Counted from the first letter of the stretch, positions 47,210 through 57,087 are shown. The stretch: DNA of 64,000 nucleotides from Bifidobacteriaceae bacterium (GCA_031270825.1 JAISXH010000037.1:38425-102424); one strand, 5' to 3'. Numbers and translations: made by a program. Notes: generated by a model not told the origin, from the letters alone.

Positions 47210-49560
47210 GGATTATCCCCGCATTCGCGGGGAACACGCCATGTCCCGCATTCTGGTCAAACTGGTCGGCGGATCATCCCCGCATTCGCGGGGAACACGA
47301 AGGCCCACGGTTGGCAGCCATCCCCGCATCCGGATCATCCCCGCATTCGCGGGGAACACATACAACCTCCCGGGACCATACGTTGCACCAGCGGATCATC
47401 CCCGCATTCGCGGGGAACACTTATTGTGGCTGAAAAAATCACAAAAACTGTTGGGATCATCCCCGCATTCGCGGGGAACACTATCCTGTCCGGTTTTTCG
47501 AGACCGACGCCACCGGATCATCCCCGCATTCGCGGGGAACACGCTAGCAGTCTCGCTGCTCCTGCGCGGCAACGCGGATCATCCCCGCATTCGCGGGGAA
47601 CACATTTGTCCGTTGCTTTTTTGTCTCCTCTTTTGAGGATCATCCCCGCATTCGCGGGGAACACGTGGCCGAGACCGATCATGCGGGTCTGCCAGACGGA
47701 TCATCCCCGCATTCGCGGGGAACACTGACGCCGGCCCGGGCCAGGGCGGCGTGCCAGAGCCGGGGATCATCCCCGCATTCGCGGGGAACACCCGGGGCGT
47801 GGCCGTGGCCGGCCCGGACGGGACGGATCATCCCCGCATTCGCGGGGAACACGTGGTGCCTAGTTTTTGCGGGCTGACCAGCGTGGGATCATCCCCGCAT
47901 TCGCGGGGAACACAAGAACCACAACTCCCAGCGGACAGCGGCCGCGGGATCATCCCCGCATTCGCGGGGAACACGTCGGCCATCACATTGCCGGTAGCGC
48001 CCGTGCCGGATCATCCCCGCATTCGCGGGGAACACACCGCAAGCCCGAGAGACAGGACCGGATGCCGGGGATCATCCCCGCATTCGCGGGGAACACTCGG
48101 GGCCCGGATGGCTAGTCTTGCGTGATTCGGGATCATCCCCGCATTCGCGGGGAACACTTTGAGAGAACTATGGCTTGTCCAGTGAGCGAGGGATCATCCC
48201 CGCATTCGCGGGGAACACCTCGTCGCAGCAACCGTGAATGTGCGAGAAAGCGGATCATCCCCGCATTCGCGGGGAACACGCCCCGACCCGGCCTGAGCGT
48301 TGAAGATCCGCGGGATCATCCCCGCATTCGCGGGGAACACCGGCCGACCTGGCAGACACCGCTATCGAAAGACGGATCATCCCCGCATTCGCGGGGAACA
48401 CGAGCCTGAGCGGAACGAGATATATGATGTTCTGGGATCATCCCCGCATTCGCGGGGAACACTGGTTTTTGTCGGCCATGGAGCTGGAAGTAGTGGGATC
48501 ATCCCCGCATTCGCGGGGAACACGGGGCGACTAAGAGCACGATGACGAGTTCGCAGGGATCATCCCCGCATTCGCGGGGAACACGCCAAAACCAGATCCT
48601 CGCTCATCACAGCCTCCGGATCATCCCCGCATTCGCGGGGAACACGGCCTGTTTCCAGGCCTGCTGGGGGGTGGACGGGGATCATCCCCGCATTCGCGGG
48701 GAACACCTTTTTCACCAGCAGCCCGGCGGCTCTGGCCTCGGATCATCCCCGCATTCGCGGGGAACACGGGTTGGATTGTGGTGAGAGCTTCGGTCGTGTA
48801 GGATCATCCCCGCATTCGCGGGGAACACTTGTGGCACCACGGATTGTCGATCTCCGCGCGGGGATCATCCCCGCATTCGCGGGGAACACTTGGTCGAGCG
48901 CGTCGATCAGGTCGGCGAGGGAGGATCATCCCCGCATTCGCGGGGAACACCAAATCCCACACGCCGACCCGGGCCGCGATGCGGGATCATCCCCGCATTC
49001 GCGGGGAACACGCACCGCAGTACCGGCACAAGCCTGTCACCGGGGGATCATCCCCGCATTCGCGGGGAACACAACCTTTACAGCATAGAGGCGGCCAGCC
49101 ACTACGGATCATCCCCGCATTCGCGGGGAACACTCCATCCCGACATCGCCGACCTTGTCGAGCGGCGGATCATCCCCGCATTCGCGGGGAACACTCGGCC
49201 GAGGGTGGGGCTTCAGTGCTGCTGACGGGATCATCCCCGCATTCGCGGGGAACACGGGACCCTGAGACTAAAGAGGGTCAGCAGCGAGGGATCATCCCCG
49301 CATTCGCGGGGAACACCCCCCCATCTGCGAAAACGCAGTTTACTGATTGGGATCATCCCCGCATTCGCGGGGAACACCTCGTCGCAGCCACCGTAAATGT
49401 ACGAGACACCGGATCATCCCCGCATTCGCGGGGAACACGGGAGACGGCCTAGACTCGCCAGTCTTGTCGTCGGATCATCCCCGCATTCGCGGGGAACACA
49501 TGATAGTAGTGTCGTATAGATATAGCAGGAGGGGATCATCCCCGCATTCGCGGGGAACAC
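47210..49560 (-). CRISPR. Type I-E CRISPR array, 39 repeats and 38 spacers
   Basis: The 28-bp repeat, read on the minus strand, begins GTGTTCCCCGCGAATGCGGG and ends GATGATCC, the standard type I-E form with a short palindromic stem. Counting line by line gives 39 repeats with a 61-bp period; 37 spacers are 33 bp and one (47726-47763) is 38 bp. If position 29 is counted as repeat, spacers are 32 bp. The leftmost repeat (47210) has a C-to-T change (GGATTATCC) and all others look identical, so the left end is the old, leader-distal end. The array is therefore transcribed leftwards from the leader at 49561-49892. Thirty-nine near-perfect repeats indicate an active, well-maintained array. Confidence 0.98.
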
Positions 49561-49892
49561 TCTTGCTAACCTGCGGATTCACACTACCACCGAGGCTCTG
49601 CGGTGCAGAAGCCAGCTGACGGCCGGTTTGCGGTGTGCCCGGTTGGGGCCGTGGTCAGCTTGCTACGGTGGAACTGCCGGGCTCTTCCGGGCCCGGGTTG
49701 GCTGTGTTTGGCGGCCCACCGAGGTTGGGCATGACCCGGAGTACGGCGACGGTACTGCGTGCTCCTCACATCTGTGGGGCAAGCGACCTGCCCGCGTTCT
49801 CGGACACGTTTCGGAGCGCGGGCAGGGGCATATCGACGCCACTAGTGGCGAAAGAGTACGGTGAAGGTTGACAGCCCGCCAGCCCCAGTGCC
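49561..49892. promoter_or_regulatory. CRISPR leader and divergent cas promoter region
   Basis: This gene-free 332-bp gap separates the newest repeat from cas3. It must hold the minus-strand array promoter/leader and the plus-strand cas promoter. Visible structures are a 9-bp stem CTGCCCGCG/CGCGGGCAG (49788-49825) and the perfect palindrome CGCCACTAGTGGCG (49837-49850) 42 bp upstream of cas3. I could not assign -35/-10 boxes confidently. Several short ORFs in the track here have no family resemblance. Confidence 0.7.
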
Positions 49893-52853
49893 ATGATGTC
49901 CACCATGGCCCCGTCCCCAGCCCATGAGTTAAGCCCAGCCACGCGAATGCTTTGGGCAAAGACCTACCCCGACGACCAAGACGCTTTCTACTCCCTGCAC
50001 AGACACATGGAAGATAGCGCCGCCGTCGCCCAGTTGCTTTGGCGCGAATGGCTCCCGGAGCGTGTGACCACAAGCATCGCGTCCGCCGCCGGCGGCCCGG
50101 CGGCCGGCGAGACGCTGTTGGCCTGGCTGGCCGGCCTCCACGACCTGGGCAAGGCCACCCCTTCCTTCCAGAGCAAAGTGGAACGCTTGGCGAACCGTGT
50201 TCACGACGCCGGCCTTCAGGTGCCCGCAGCGGCATCTCAGCACTCGATTTACCATTCGACCGCCAGCTACATCCTGTTGGACGAGATACTCGCAGACGCG
50301 GGCTGGCCGCCCGCGTCCCGCAAGGGACTCGCCTCGGTCATCGGCGGCCACCACGGCGTGCCGCCGACCTCCCAGGAGCTTCGCCACATCAAGAGCGGCG
50401 ACAGGCGGGCTTCCCTTGGAGACGGCGAGTGGAGCAAGTCGCAACACGAACTCGTCCAACACATCACCCGGCTGACCGGCGCCGACCAATTCCTGGAGAG
50501 CTGGCGCGAGCTGCAGTTTCCCGTCTCGCTGCTGCCGGTCCTAACCGGCGCGGTGATCGTCGCCGACTGGATCGCGTCGAACGCCGCTTTGTTCGGCCCG
50601 CGATTCTCCGAGCCGGCCCAAGCGCAGGCAACTAAAGCCTGGTCCGCTCTGGGCCTCCCAGGACCATGGCGAGCCGTGCCACCCCCTGACGATCCGCCGA
50701 CCGCCCTGCGAACCAGATTCGATTTCCCCGCCGCCGCGAAACCGCGACCTATCCAGCAAGACGCGCTGCGCGCGGCCAACGCCTTGGCGGGCGCCGGGCT
50801 GATAGTCATCGAAGCGGCCATGGGAGAAGGCAAGACGGAAGCCGCCCTCCTCGCGGCTGAAGCCCTGGCGGCCAAGACCGGCGCGGGCGGCATCGCCTTC
50901 CTGCTGCCAACCCAGGCCACCTCCAACGCGATGTTCGGCCGCGTTCACAAATGGATTGAGCGTCTACTCCGCGCAACTGGCTCCCAGGCCACCCAAACAA
51001 TGTTCTTGGCACACGGAAAATCCGAGTTCAACGAAGGATTCGGGTCGCTTCCCAAATGGACTGCCAGTTCGATGGGCGATGACGCCCACCCACTTTCGCG
51101 CTCATCCGACCTGGCCGTGGCCCATACCTGGCTTCTCGGCCGCAAGAAGGGAGTGCTGGCCAACTTCGTCATCGGCACCGTTGACCAAGTCCTGATGATG
51201 GCCCTGAAAGCCAAGCACCTGGCGCTGCGCCACCTGGCATTCGCCGGAAAGGTCGTGATCATCGACGAGGTTCACGCCTACGACGCCTACATGAGCGCTT
51301 ACCTCGACAGGTCTTTGCATTGGTTGGGCGCGCACCAAGTGCCGGTGGTCCTCCTATCTGCGACCCTGCCCCCCAGCCGCCGGGCAAAGCTCGTCGCCGC
51401 CTACCGCGATGGGCTCGCCGCCCAACAGGGTTCCGGGTTTCCCGCGCCCCCCGCACCCGAGCGCCACATCTCCGGTCCCTCGCCTTATCCGCTGATCACA
51501 GTCGCCGCCGCCGATGCCGTGCGACAAGTTGAGCCCAAAGCCGGCTTGGGCACGCGGCAAGTTCGCCTCGCCCCCCTCGATGACGACGACGCCACGCTGG
51601 TGGAGACGTTGCGGCAGGTGTCTGAACAGGGTGGTTGCATCGGAATCATCAGGAACACCGTTGACCGCGCGCAAAAGACCGCCCGACTGTTGGAGAAAGA
51701 GCTTCGCGCCGAGGTGGTCTTGGTCCATTCCCGATTGATCCCCGAAGACAGATCCGCAGTGGAATCTCGCCTGGTCCGCGAACTCGGGCCTGACAGCGCC
51801 ACCCGACCGGAGTCGTTGCTCGTGGTGGGGACCCAAGTGTTGGAGCAGTCGCTCGACATCGATTTCGACCTGCTCATCACCGACCTGGCACCCATGGATC
51901 TGCTCCTGCAACGGATGGGCAGACTTCACCGACACGCCCGGGGAACAGCACAAAGCGAACGACCTGCCACCTTGCGCCAGCCCACCTGCTTGGTGACCGG
52001 GGTGTCGGACTGGCAAAGCGTTCCCCCAACTCCCGACGGTTCCGTCAACGCCGTGTACGGAACTCGAGGTGACGCCAAGGGGCGGGCTTCGGCCGCGTCA
52101 TCGCCCATTGTCCGTACTCTGGCCGCGCTGCGACGCTTCATTGAACCGGCCGGGACCGCACTGGAGTTGCCACAGGACATACCACGTCTGGTTGAAGAGG
52201 TCTACGAACGAACCGGCGTCTTGCCAGATACTTGGGAGGCAGCCGCAGCTGCGGCGGACTTGGCTTGGGACGTGTTCCTGGACAAGAAGCGGGCCGCCGC
52301 CGGGGCCTTCCTGTTAGGGCGGGTGCCGACCCCTCGGATAGGAATGCTCAATTGGCTATCCGGCAAAGTTGAGAGCACGGGCAGCGGCCACGTTCAGCCC
52401 GGAGCCACAGACGATTCGGCTGAAGGGCAACGCCAGGTACGCGATTCCGAAGACTCGATCGAAGTTATCTTGGTTCAGCGCCGCGACGGCGCCATCAGAT
52501 TGTTGCCTTGGCTCACGCTGTCAGACCAACCTGACAGCATTACCGACATGAGCGACAGCACGGTAATCCCCACTGACGCCGAGCCGGATTGGCGCCTGGC
52601 CCGGAGGGTAGCTCGCTGCACCGTGATGCTGCCCCCTCGGCTGGCCAGTCCCTGGCTTGCAGACAAGGCCATTGGGGAACTCGAACGCGACTGTTTCCCG
52701 GGCTGGCAGGCTTCGCGCTGGCTCCGCGGCAAGCTGGTGCTGGTGCTGGACCAAGAGCTTCAGGCGACCATTGCCGGCGTCACTTTGACTTACGACCAGC
52801 GCTACGGTCTGCAAACAACCCAACCAACCGAGAAGAAAGGGGGCCCCGCGTGA
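49893..52853 (+). CDS. cas3: CRISPR-associated nuclease-helicase Cas3 (type I-E)
   Basis: Degrades target DNA once recruited by Cascade. The 986-residue protein has an N-terminal HD nuclease (YSLHRHMEDSAAVAQ, WLAGLHDLGKATPSFQ, VIGGHHG and VIVADWIASN supply the metal ligands) and a superfamily 2 helicase: Walker A MGEGKTEAAL, DEVH box IIDEVHAYDAYM, SATLPPSRR and the C-terminal motif QRMGRLHRH. All catalytic motifs look intact. No strong Shine-Dalgarno precedes the ATG; a second ATG follows at codon 5. Confidence 0.96.
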   Translation: MMSTMAPSPAHELSPATRMLWAKTYPDDQDAFYSLHRHMEDSAAVAQLLWREWLPERVTTSIASAAGGPAAGETLLAWLAGLHDLGKATPSFQSKVERLANRVHDAGLQVPAAASQHSIYHSTASYILLDEILADAGWPPASRKGLASVIGGHHGVPPTSQELRHIKSGDRRASLGDGEWSKSQHELVQHITRLTGADQFLESWRELQFPVSLLPVLTGAVIVADWIASNAALFGPRFSEPAQAQATKAWSALGLPGPWRAVPPPDDPPTALRTRFDFPAAAKPRPIQQDALRAANALAGAGLIVIEAAMGEGKTEAALLAAEALAAKTGAGGIAFLLPTQATSNAMFGRVHKWIERLLRATGSQATQTMFLAHGKSEFNEGFGSLPKWTASSMGDDAHPLSRSSDLAVAHTWLLGRKKGVLANFVIGTVDQVLMMALKAKHLALRHLAFAGKVVIIDEVHAYDAYMSAYLDRSLHWLGAHQVPVVLLSATLPPSRRAKLVAAYRDGLAAQQGSGFPAPPAPERHISGPSPYPLITVAAADAVRQVEPKAGLGTRQVRLAPLDDDDATLVETLRQVSEQGGCIGIIRNTVDRAQKTARLLEKELRAEVVLVHSRLIPEDRSAVESRLVRELGPDSATRPESLLVVGTQVLEQSLDIDFDLLITDLAPMDLLLQRMGRLHRHARGTAQSERPATLRQPTCLVTGVSDWQSVPPTPDGSVNAVYGTRGDAKGRASAASSPIVRTLAALRRFIEPAGTALELPQDIPRLVEEVYERTGVLPDTWEAAAAAADLAWDVFLDKKRAAAGAFLLGRVPTPRIGMLNWLSGKVESTGSGHVQPGATDDSAEGQRQVRDSEDSIEVILVQRRDGAIRLLPWLTLSDQPDSITDMSDSTVIPTDAEPDWRLARRVARCTVMLPPRLASPWLADKAIGELERDCFPGWQASRWLRGKLVLVLDQELQATIAGVTLTYDQRYGLQTTQPTEKKGGPA

Positions 52854-54556
52854 ATGACCCTCCCGCCAGTTTCGACCTAATTGACCAACCCTGGATCCGG
52901 GTCTTGGACCAGGACGCGCGCCTCTCTGCCGCGTCTATCCGCACCGTGTTCCACTCAGCCAGGGAGATCAGCCAGATCGCGGGCGAACTCCCCACCCAGA
53001 ACTTTGCGATCCTGCGGGTGCTGCTCGCGATTCTGCAACGATCAGTCCTGCCGAGACTAGCCAATTCAGATCCGATTGACGTTTGGCAGGAGCTCTGGAA
53101 GTCCAGCACGCTTCCTTTGGAGGACATCGACCAATACCTTGAGCGCCACCGGTCGAGATTCGACCTGCTATCAGCCAAGACGCCGTTTGGCCAGGTGGCG
53201 GATTTGCGCACAGCGAAGGAGGAGGCCGGGCCGGTCAGGAAGCTGATTGCCGAAGTTCCCGACGGCCACCCGTTCTTCACCGTTCGCACCGGGAACGGAT
53301 CCGACCAGCTTGATTTCGCGGAGGCCGCGCGCTGGATCATTCATGTCCAGGCGTTCGACACAGCAGGCATCAAGAGCGGCGTGGTCGGCGATCCCACCGT
53401 CAAGGGCGGCAAGAGCTACCCGATCGGCACCGGCTGGGCGGGCAAACTAGGGGGTGTCTACGCCGAAGGCCCCAATCTGAAAGAAACTCTGTTGTTGAAC
53501 CTAGTCTTGGACCCGGCGTTGTGGTCGGACGACCCATACGCGGACGTCCCCCTTTGGGAGCAACAGCCGCTCACCCCAGACCCAACCGCCCACGCCAGCG
53601 CACCCGCCGGACCGGCTCAGCTATACACCTGGCCATCACGGGCCGTGCGCCTGATCCATGACGGCGACAAGGTCACCGGCGCCGTGCTGACCAATTCCCT
53701 GCGCCTCGACGCTCCCAACAAACATCAGATCGAGCCGATGAGCATGTGGAGGCGCAGCGCCGCACAAGAAAAGGCCCTCCGCTTGCCCGTCGTGTTCATG
53801 CCCAAGCAGCACCAGCCGGACCGGGCGCTGTGGCGAGGGCTGGAAGCTCTCTTGCCGGAGTCATCCGGCGCCTCCCCAGCCGACCACAGCGTGCCGGCGC
53901 CGGGAGTGTTGGACTGGATCGGTGTTCTGCGGGAGTCGGAAGCCTTGGCGCCAGACACGGTCGTTGGAATACACGCCGTCGGCATCTCATACGGATCCAA
54001 CAATTCCGTTGTCGACGAGGTGATAGATGACGCTTTGTCTGTGCACGCCGCGCTCTTAGACCCGCAAAACCGGCAACTCCGCGAGAGTGCCAACCGGGCC
54101 GTCGCCGCGGCTGACGGGGCGGTCTGGGAACTCGGCCGCCTGGCGACGAACATAGACGTCGCCAGCGGCAGCTCCCAGCCAACGGTTGGCGCAACCGCGC
54201 GAGCCGCCGCTTATTTCGCACTGGATCAGCCTTTCCGGGCGTGGCTGGCCGGCCTCGGTCTGGACAGTGATCTGACCGAGTCGTTGGCGGCCTGGGAGAC
54301 AATCGTCCGCCGCATCCTGAGGCGGGCCGGGGAAGACTTGGAGCGGCAAGCGCCGCCGAACGCCTTCACGGGCCACCCATACAAAGAAAAAGGGAAGAGC
54401 CGCGTCGGCCAGGGGACGCAGCCTGAGCGGTGGATGACAGTTGGGCGGGCTTCGGCCATATTCCGGCGCAGACTCGCACTTGCGTTGCCTAACTCGCGAA
54501 CTCCAGACGAAACCAAGCCCTATCCAAACGAACCGGCGATGGAGACCAAATCATGA
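52850..54556 (+). CDS. casA: Cascade large subunit Cse1 (CasA, Cas8e)
   Basis: Recognises the PAM and helps load target DNA. The GTG at 52850 overlaps the cas3 stop by GTGA and starts VNDPPASFDLIDQPWIRVLD, the family N-terminus; the track ORF extends wrongly into cas3. The 568-residue length is typical. AREISQIAGELPTQNFAILRVLLAIL and the WxxxxWGGVYAEG-like segment (GWAGKLGGVYAEGPNL) are present, as is a C-terminal helical bundle. Confidence 0.94.
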   Translation: MNDPPASFDLIDQPWIRVLDQDARLSAASIRTVFHSAREISQIAGELPTQNFAILRVLLAILQRSVLPRLANSDPIDVWQELWKSSTLPLEDIDQYLERHRSRFDLLSAKTPFGQVADLRTAKEEAGPVRKLIAEVPDGHPFFTVRTGNGSDQLDFAEAARWIIHVQAFDTAGIKSGVVGDPTVKGGKSYPIGTGWAGKLGGVYAEGPNLKETLLLNLVLDPALWSDDPYADVPLWEQQPLTPDPTAHASAPAGPAQLYTWPSRAVRLIHDGDKVTGAVLTNSLRLDAPNKHQIEPMSMWRRSAAQEKALRLPVVFMPKQHQPDRALWRGLEALLPESSGASPADHSVPAPGVLDWIGVLRESEALAPDTVVGIHAVGISYGSNNSVVDEVIDDALSVHAALLDPQNRQLRESANRAVAAADGAVWELGRLATNIDVASGSSQPTVGATARAAAYFALDQPFRAWLAGLGLDSDLTESLAAWETIVRRILRRAGEDLERQAPPNAFTGHPYKEKGKSRVGQGTQPERWMTVGRASAIFRRRLALALPNSRTPDETKPYPNEPAMETKS

Positions 54557-55215
54557 TTGACACTGAGAGTGCCAAGCCACAACGAATTAGCCATTGGCAA
54601 GCGCGGTCTATGGTGAGCGCTTACGTGGATCGCCAGGTCAACTGGATCTGGGGACGTTCAGACAGGGCCGGGGTACTGGCAAACTTGCGCCGGGCGGTGA
54701 ACTTGACGCCAGGAGACGCCGTGTCCACTTGGGGGATTGAGTTCGGGACCTTTCCCGAAAAGCTGCTGGGACAGGGCGATCGGCCCAGTAAAGCTGAATC
54801 CGCTGTCCACGCGGCCCTCACGTTGTACGCCATCCACCAGCAAAGCCACCACTCGACCCCGATGCATCATCCAGGCAGGTCATTGGCGGCAGCGGTGCGT
54901 GTCCTCGCGCTGCAATTGTCGCCGGACAACCGAGTGCCAGAACAGCCTCCGCACCGCTTCACGGCATTGGCCACCGCTGGGAGCCAAGCGGAGCTGCTAA
55001 ATCATGCTCGCGGCCTGATCCGCCAGTTGGGCACCAGCAAGCCGCCCATACCGCTTGACTACGGTCAACTGGCCGCAGACTTGTACTCCATTCAGTACTC
55101 GAGCTCGGCTCCAGGAGTGCGCCTGCGGTGGGCACGCGAATTCGCCTTCACGCCGCCAGCCGCGACATCCGACCACCAAGACCAAAGAACTGACCAACCT
55201 AACGGAGGTAAATGA
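54553..55215 (+). CDS. casB: Cascade small subunit Cse2 (CasB)
   Basis: Helical dimer that stabilises the R-loop. The 220-residue product resembles the family in LANLRRAVNLTPGDAVSTWGIEF, AVHAALTLYAIHQQS and GRSLAAAVRVLAL. It overlaps casA by ATGA and ends two bases before casC. Confidence 0.9.
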   Translation: MIDTESAKPQRISHWQARSMVSAYVDRQVNWIWGRSDRAGVLANLRRAVNLTPGDAVSTWGIEFGTFPEKLLGQGDRPSKAESAVHAALTLYAIHQQSHHSTPMHHPGRSLAAAVRVLALQLSPDNRVPEQPPHRFTALATAGSQAELLNHARGLIRQLGTSKPPIPLDYGQLAADLYSIQYSSSAPGVRLRWAREFAFTPPAATSDHQDQRTDQPNGGK

Positions 55216-55216
55216 C

Positions 55217-56329
55217 ATGTCCCCTGCACCGCTCTTCATCGACATCCACGTGCTCCAAAGCGTGCCACCAAGCAACATCAACCGAGACGACACAGGCAGC
55301 CCAAAGACCGCCACCTACGGTGGCGTGCGGCGCGCGCGGGTGTCTAGCCAGGCCTGGAAACGCGCCACGCGCCGGGCATTCCAGGACAAGCTCGACCCGA
55401 GCACCTTGGGAGTGCGGACCAAGAAGGTCGTGGACCTAATTGCTGAGCACATCGCCTCCCAAGCAGAAGATCTCGGCGAGGACGCCATCGGCCTCGCCGC
55501 TGGCATCCTCAACGCGGCTGGGATCAAGACCGCTGCGAGTTCGGCCGAAGCCAATCCCGAAACCGGCTATCTGCTGTTCGTCAGCCGGCGCGAAGCCTCC
55601 GACCTGGCGGCGATCGCCATCGAAACTCACCGCAATGGTGACAAGCCGTCCAAGAAGGCGGTCAGCCAGGTGCTGACCGGCGTGCAGGGCATTGACGTGG
55701 CGCTGTTCGGGCGCATGGTGGCGGACGCCCCGGACCTCAACACCGACGCGTCCGCGCAGGTTGCCCACGCCATCAGCGTCCATGCCGTTGAGCCGGAATT
55801 CGATTATTTCACCGCCGTCGACGACCGGGCCCCGGAGGACAACGCGGGCGCAGGCATGATTGGAACCGTCGAATTCAATTCCTCCACCTACTACCGGTAC
55901 GCCACCCTAAACGTGCCGCTGTTGGAGGAACAGTTGGGTTCTGCTGAGGCGTCGGCCCGCGCGGCCAGGGCCTTCGTAGAGGCGTTCATCACTTCGATGC
56001 CGACCGGCAAACAGAACACGTTCGCCAACCGGACTTTGCCTGCCGTCGCGATAGTCCAGTTCCGCTCGGGTCAGCCCATCAATCTGGTTGGCGCATTCGA
56101 GACCGCAGTCACGCCCGGCCCCGACGGCGGATACTTGGCGAAGGCGTGCAGCGCCCTCAAAGACGAACTCGACCAGGTTGACAAAGCCTACGGCTCTCCC
56201 GCTGAGCGGACCTTCGTGCTGCGACTTGGTCCGAAGACGGATCCGCTGGCAGGCATTGGCGAAGAGGTCTCGCTAGCCGAACTGGGCAACGGGGTGGCAA
56301 CAGAGGTCGAGGTTAGGCTGCAGTCGTGA
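55217..56329 (+). CDS. cas7: Cascade backbone subunit Cas7e (CasC)
   Basis: Six copies of this protein coat the crRNA. The ATG at 55217 (MSPAPLFIDIHVLQSVPPSNINRDDTGSPKTATYGGVRRARVSSQAWKRATR) has GGAGG upstream and gives 370 residues. That N-terminal segment, the HAISVHAVEPEFDYFTAVDD stretch and TFANRTLPAVAIVQF are hallmarks of the type I-E Cas7. The track ORF start at 55055 is inside casB and is wrong. Confidence 0.95.
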   Translation: MSPAPLFIDIHVLQSVPPSNINRDDTGSPKTATYGGVRRARVSSQAWKRATRRAFQDKLDPSTLGVRTKKVVDLIAEHIASQAEDLGEDAIGLAAGILNAAGIKTAASSAEANPETGYLLFVSRREASDLAAIAIETHRNGDKPSKKAVSQVLTGVQGIDVALFGRMVADAPDLNTDASAQVAHAISVHAVEPEFDYFTAVDDRAPEDNAGAGMIGTVEFNSSTYYRYATLNVPLLEEQLGSAEASARAARAFVEAFITSMPTGKQNTFANRTLPAVAIVQFRSGQPINLVGAFETAVTPGPDGGYLAKACSALKDELDQVDKAYGSPAERTFVLRLGPKTDPLAGIGEEVSLAELGNGVATEVEVRLQS

Positions 56330-57087
56330 GTACCTTGCTCCTCAAGTTGGCTGGTCCTATGCAGTCATGGGGGGACTCCAGCCGTTTCACGGTGCGCCAA
56401 ACGCGTCACGAGCCGACCAAGAGCGGCGTGATCGGACTGCTGGCGGCGGCTCAAGGGCGGCGGCGATCAGATCCAATCGAGGATCTCGTGGCGGTCAGGT
56501 TCGGAGTGAGGATCGACCAGGCGGGACACCTCCAACGCGACTTTCAAACCGCACACCACCAATCAGGCAAGTCGATGCCGCTTTCCAACAGGTATTACCT
56601 GGCTGACGCCATCTTTCTGGTGGGGATCGAGACAGATCCGGGCCTGATTGAGACGCTTGAGTCAGCTCTCAGACAGCCGGCCTTTCCGCTGTACCTAGGT
56701 AGGCGCTCCTGTCCGCCCGGTTCCCCTCTAGTTGTAGGAGTTCAACCCGACCTCGGGCTGTCGGCATCCCTTCGATCCGCCCCCTGGCAAGCGGCTGACT
56801 GGCACAAACGAATGCTGAGCTCGTCTTCGCACCTGTACTTGGAGATGATTCGCGACCGTTTGCCAGACGATCCGCCCGGCCTGTCCGGCGAATTGGTCCG
56901 AGATCTGCCCATCAGCTATTCGCCTGAATCTCGAAACTACGGCTGGCGAACCGTGGTGCGCGAGGCCGAGATCGAGGTGGTCAACGACCTTCACCGGCCT
57001 CCGCTGGAGGTGGATTCGCTCGGAGACACCCACGACCCATTTACCGCATTGGAAGACACCTCATGTTCCTCACCCGTTTTGCCATGA
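56326..57087 (+). CDS. cas5: Cascade subunit Cas5e (CasD)
   Basis: Binds the 5' handle of crRNA. The 253-residue RAMP protein begins STLLLKLAGPMQSWGDSSRFTVRQTRHEPTKSGVIGLLAAAQG, the type I-E signature. The GTG start overlaps the cas7 stop by GTGA; its end overlaps cas6e by 25 bases. Confidence 0.94.
   Translation: MSTLLLKLAGPMQSWGDSSRFTVRQTRHEPTKSGVIGLLAAAQGRRRSDPIEDLVAVRFGVRIDQAGHLQRDFQTAHHQSGKSMPLSNRYYLADAIFLVGIETDPGLIETLESALRQPAFPLYLGRRSCPPGSPLVVGVQPDLGLSASLRSAPWQAADWHKRMLSSSSHLYLEMIRDRLPDDPPGLSGELVRDLPISYSPESRNYGWRTVVREAEIEVVNDLHRPPLEVDSLGDTHDPFTALEDTSCSSPVLP

Noticed and set aside
48219-49410. Idea that the 6-base spacing of differences between the two sibling spacers reflects the bases that Cascade flips out
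   Set aside because: In crRNA direction the differences fall at positions 1, 3, 9, 15 and 21 (or 2, 4, 10, 16, 22), not at 6, 12, 18, 24 and 30. Third codon positions explain the spacing better.
47186-49619. About fifteen ORFs of 60-210 residues across 47.2-49.6 kb with repeated GSSPHSRGT, IIPAFAGNT and DHPRIRGEH words
   Set aside because: They are translations of the CRISPR repeat in three frames, a known annotation artefact, not proteins.
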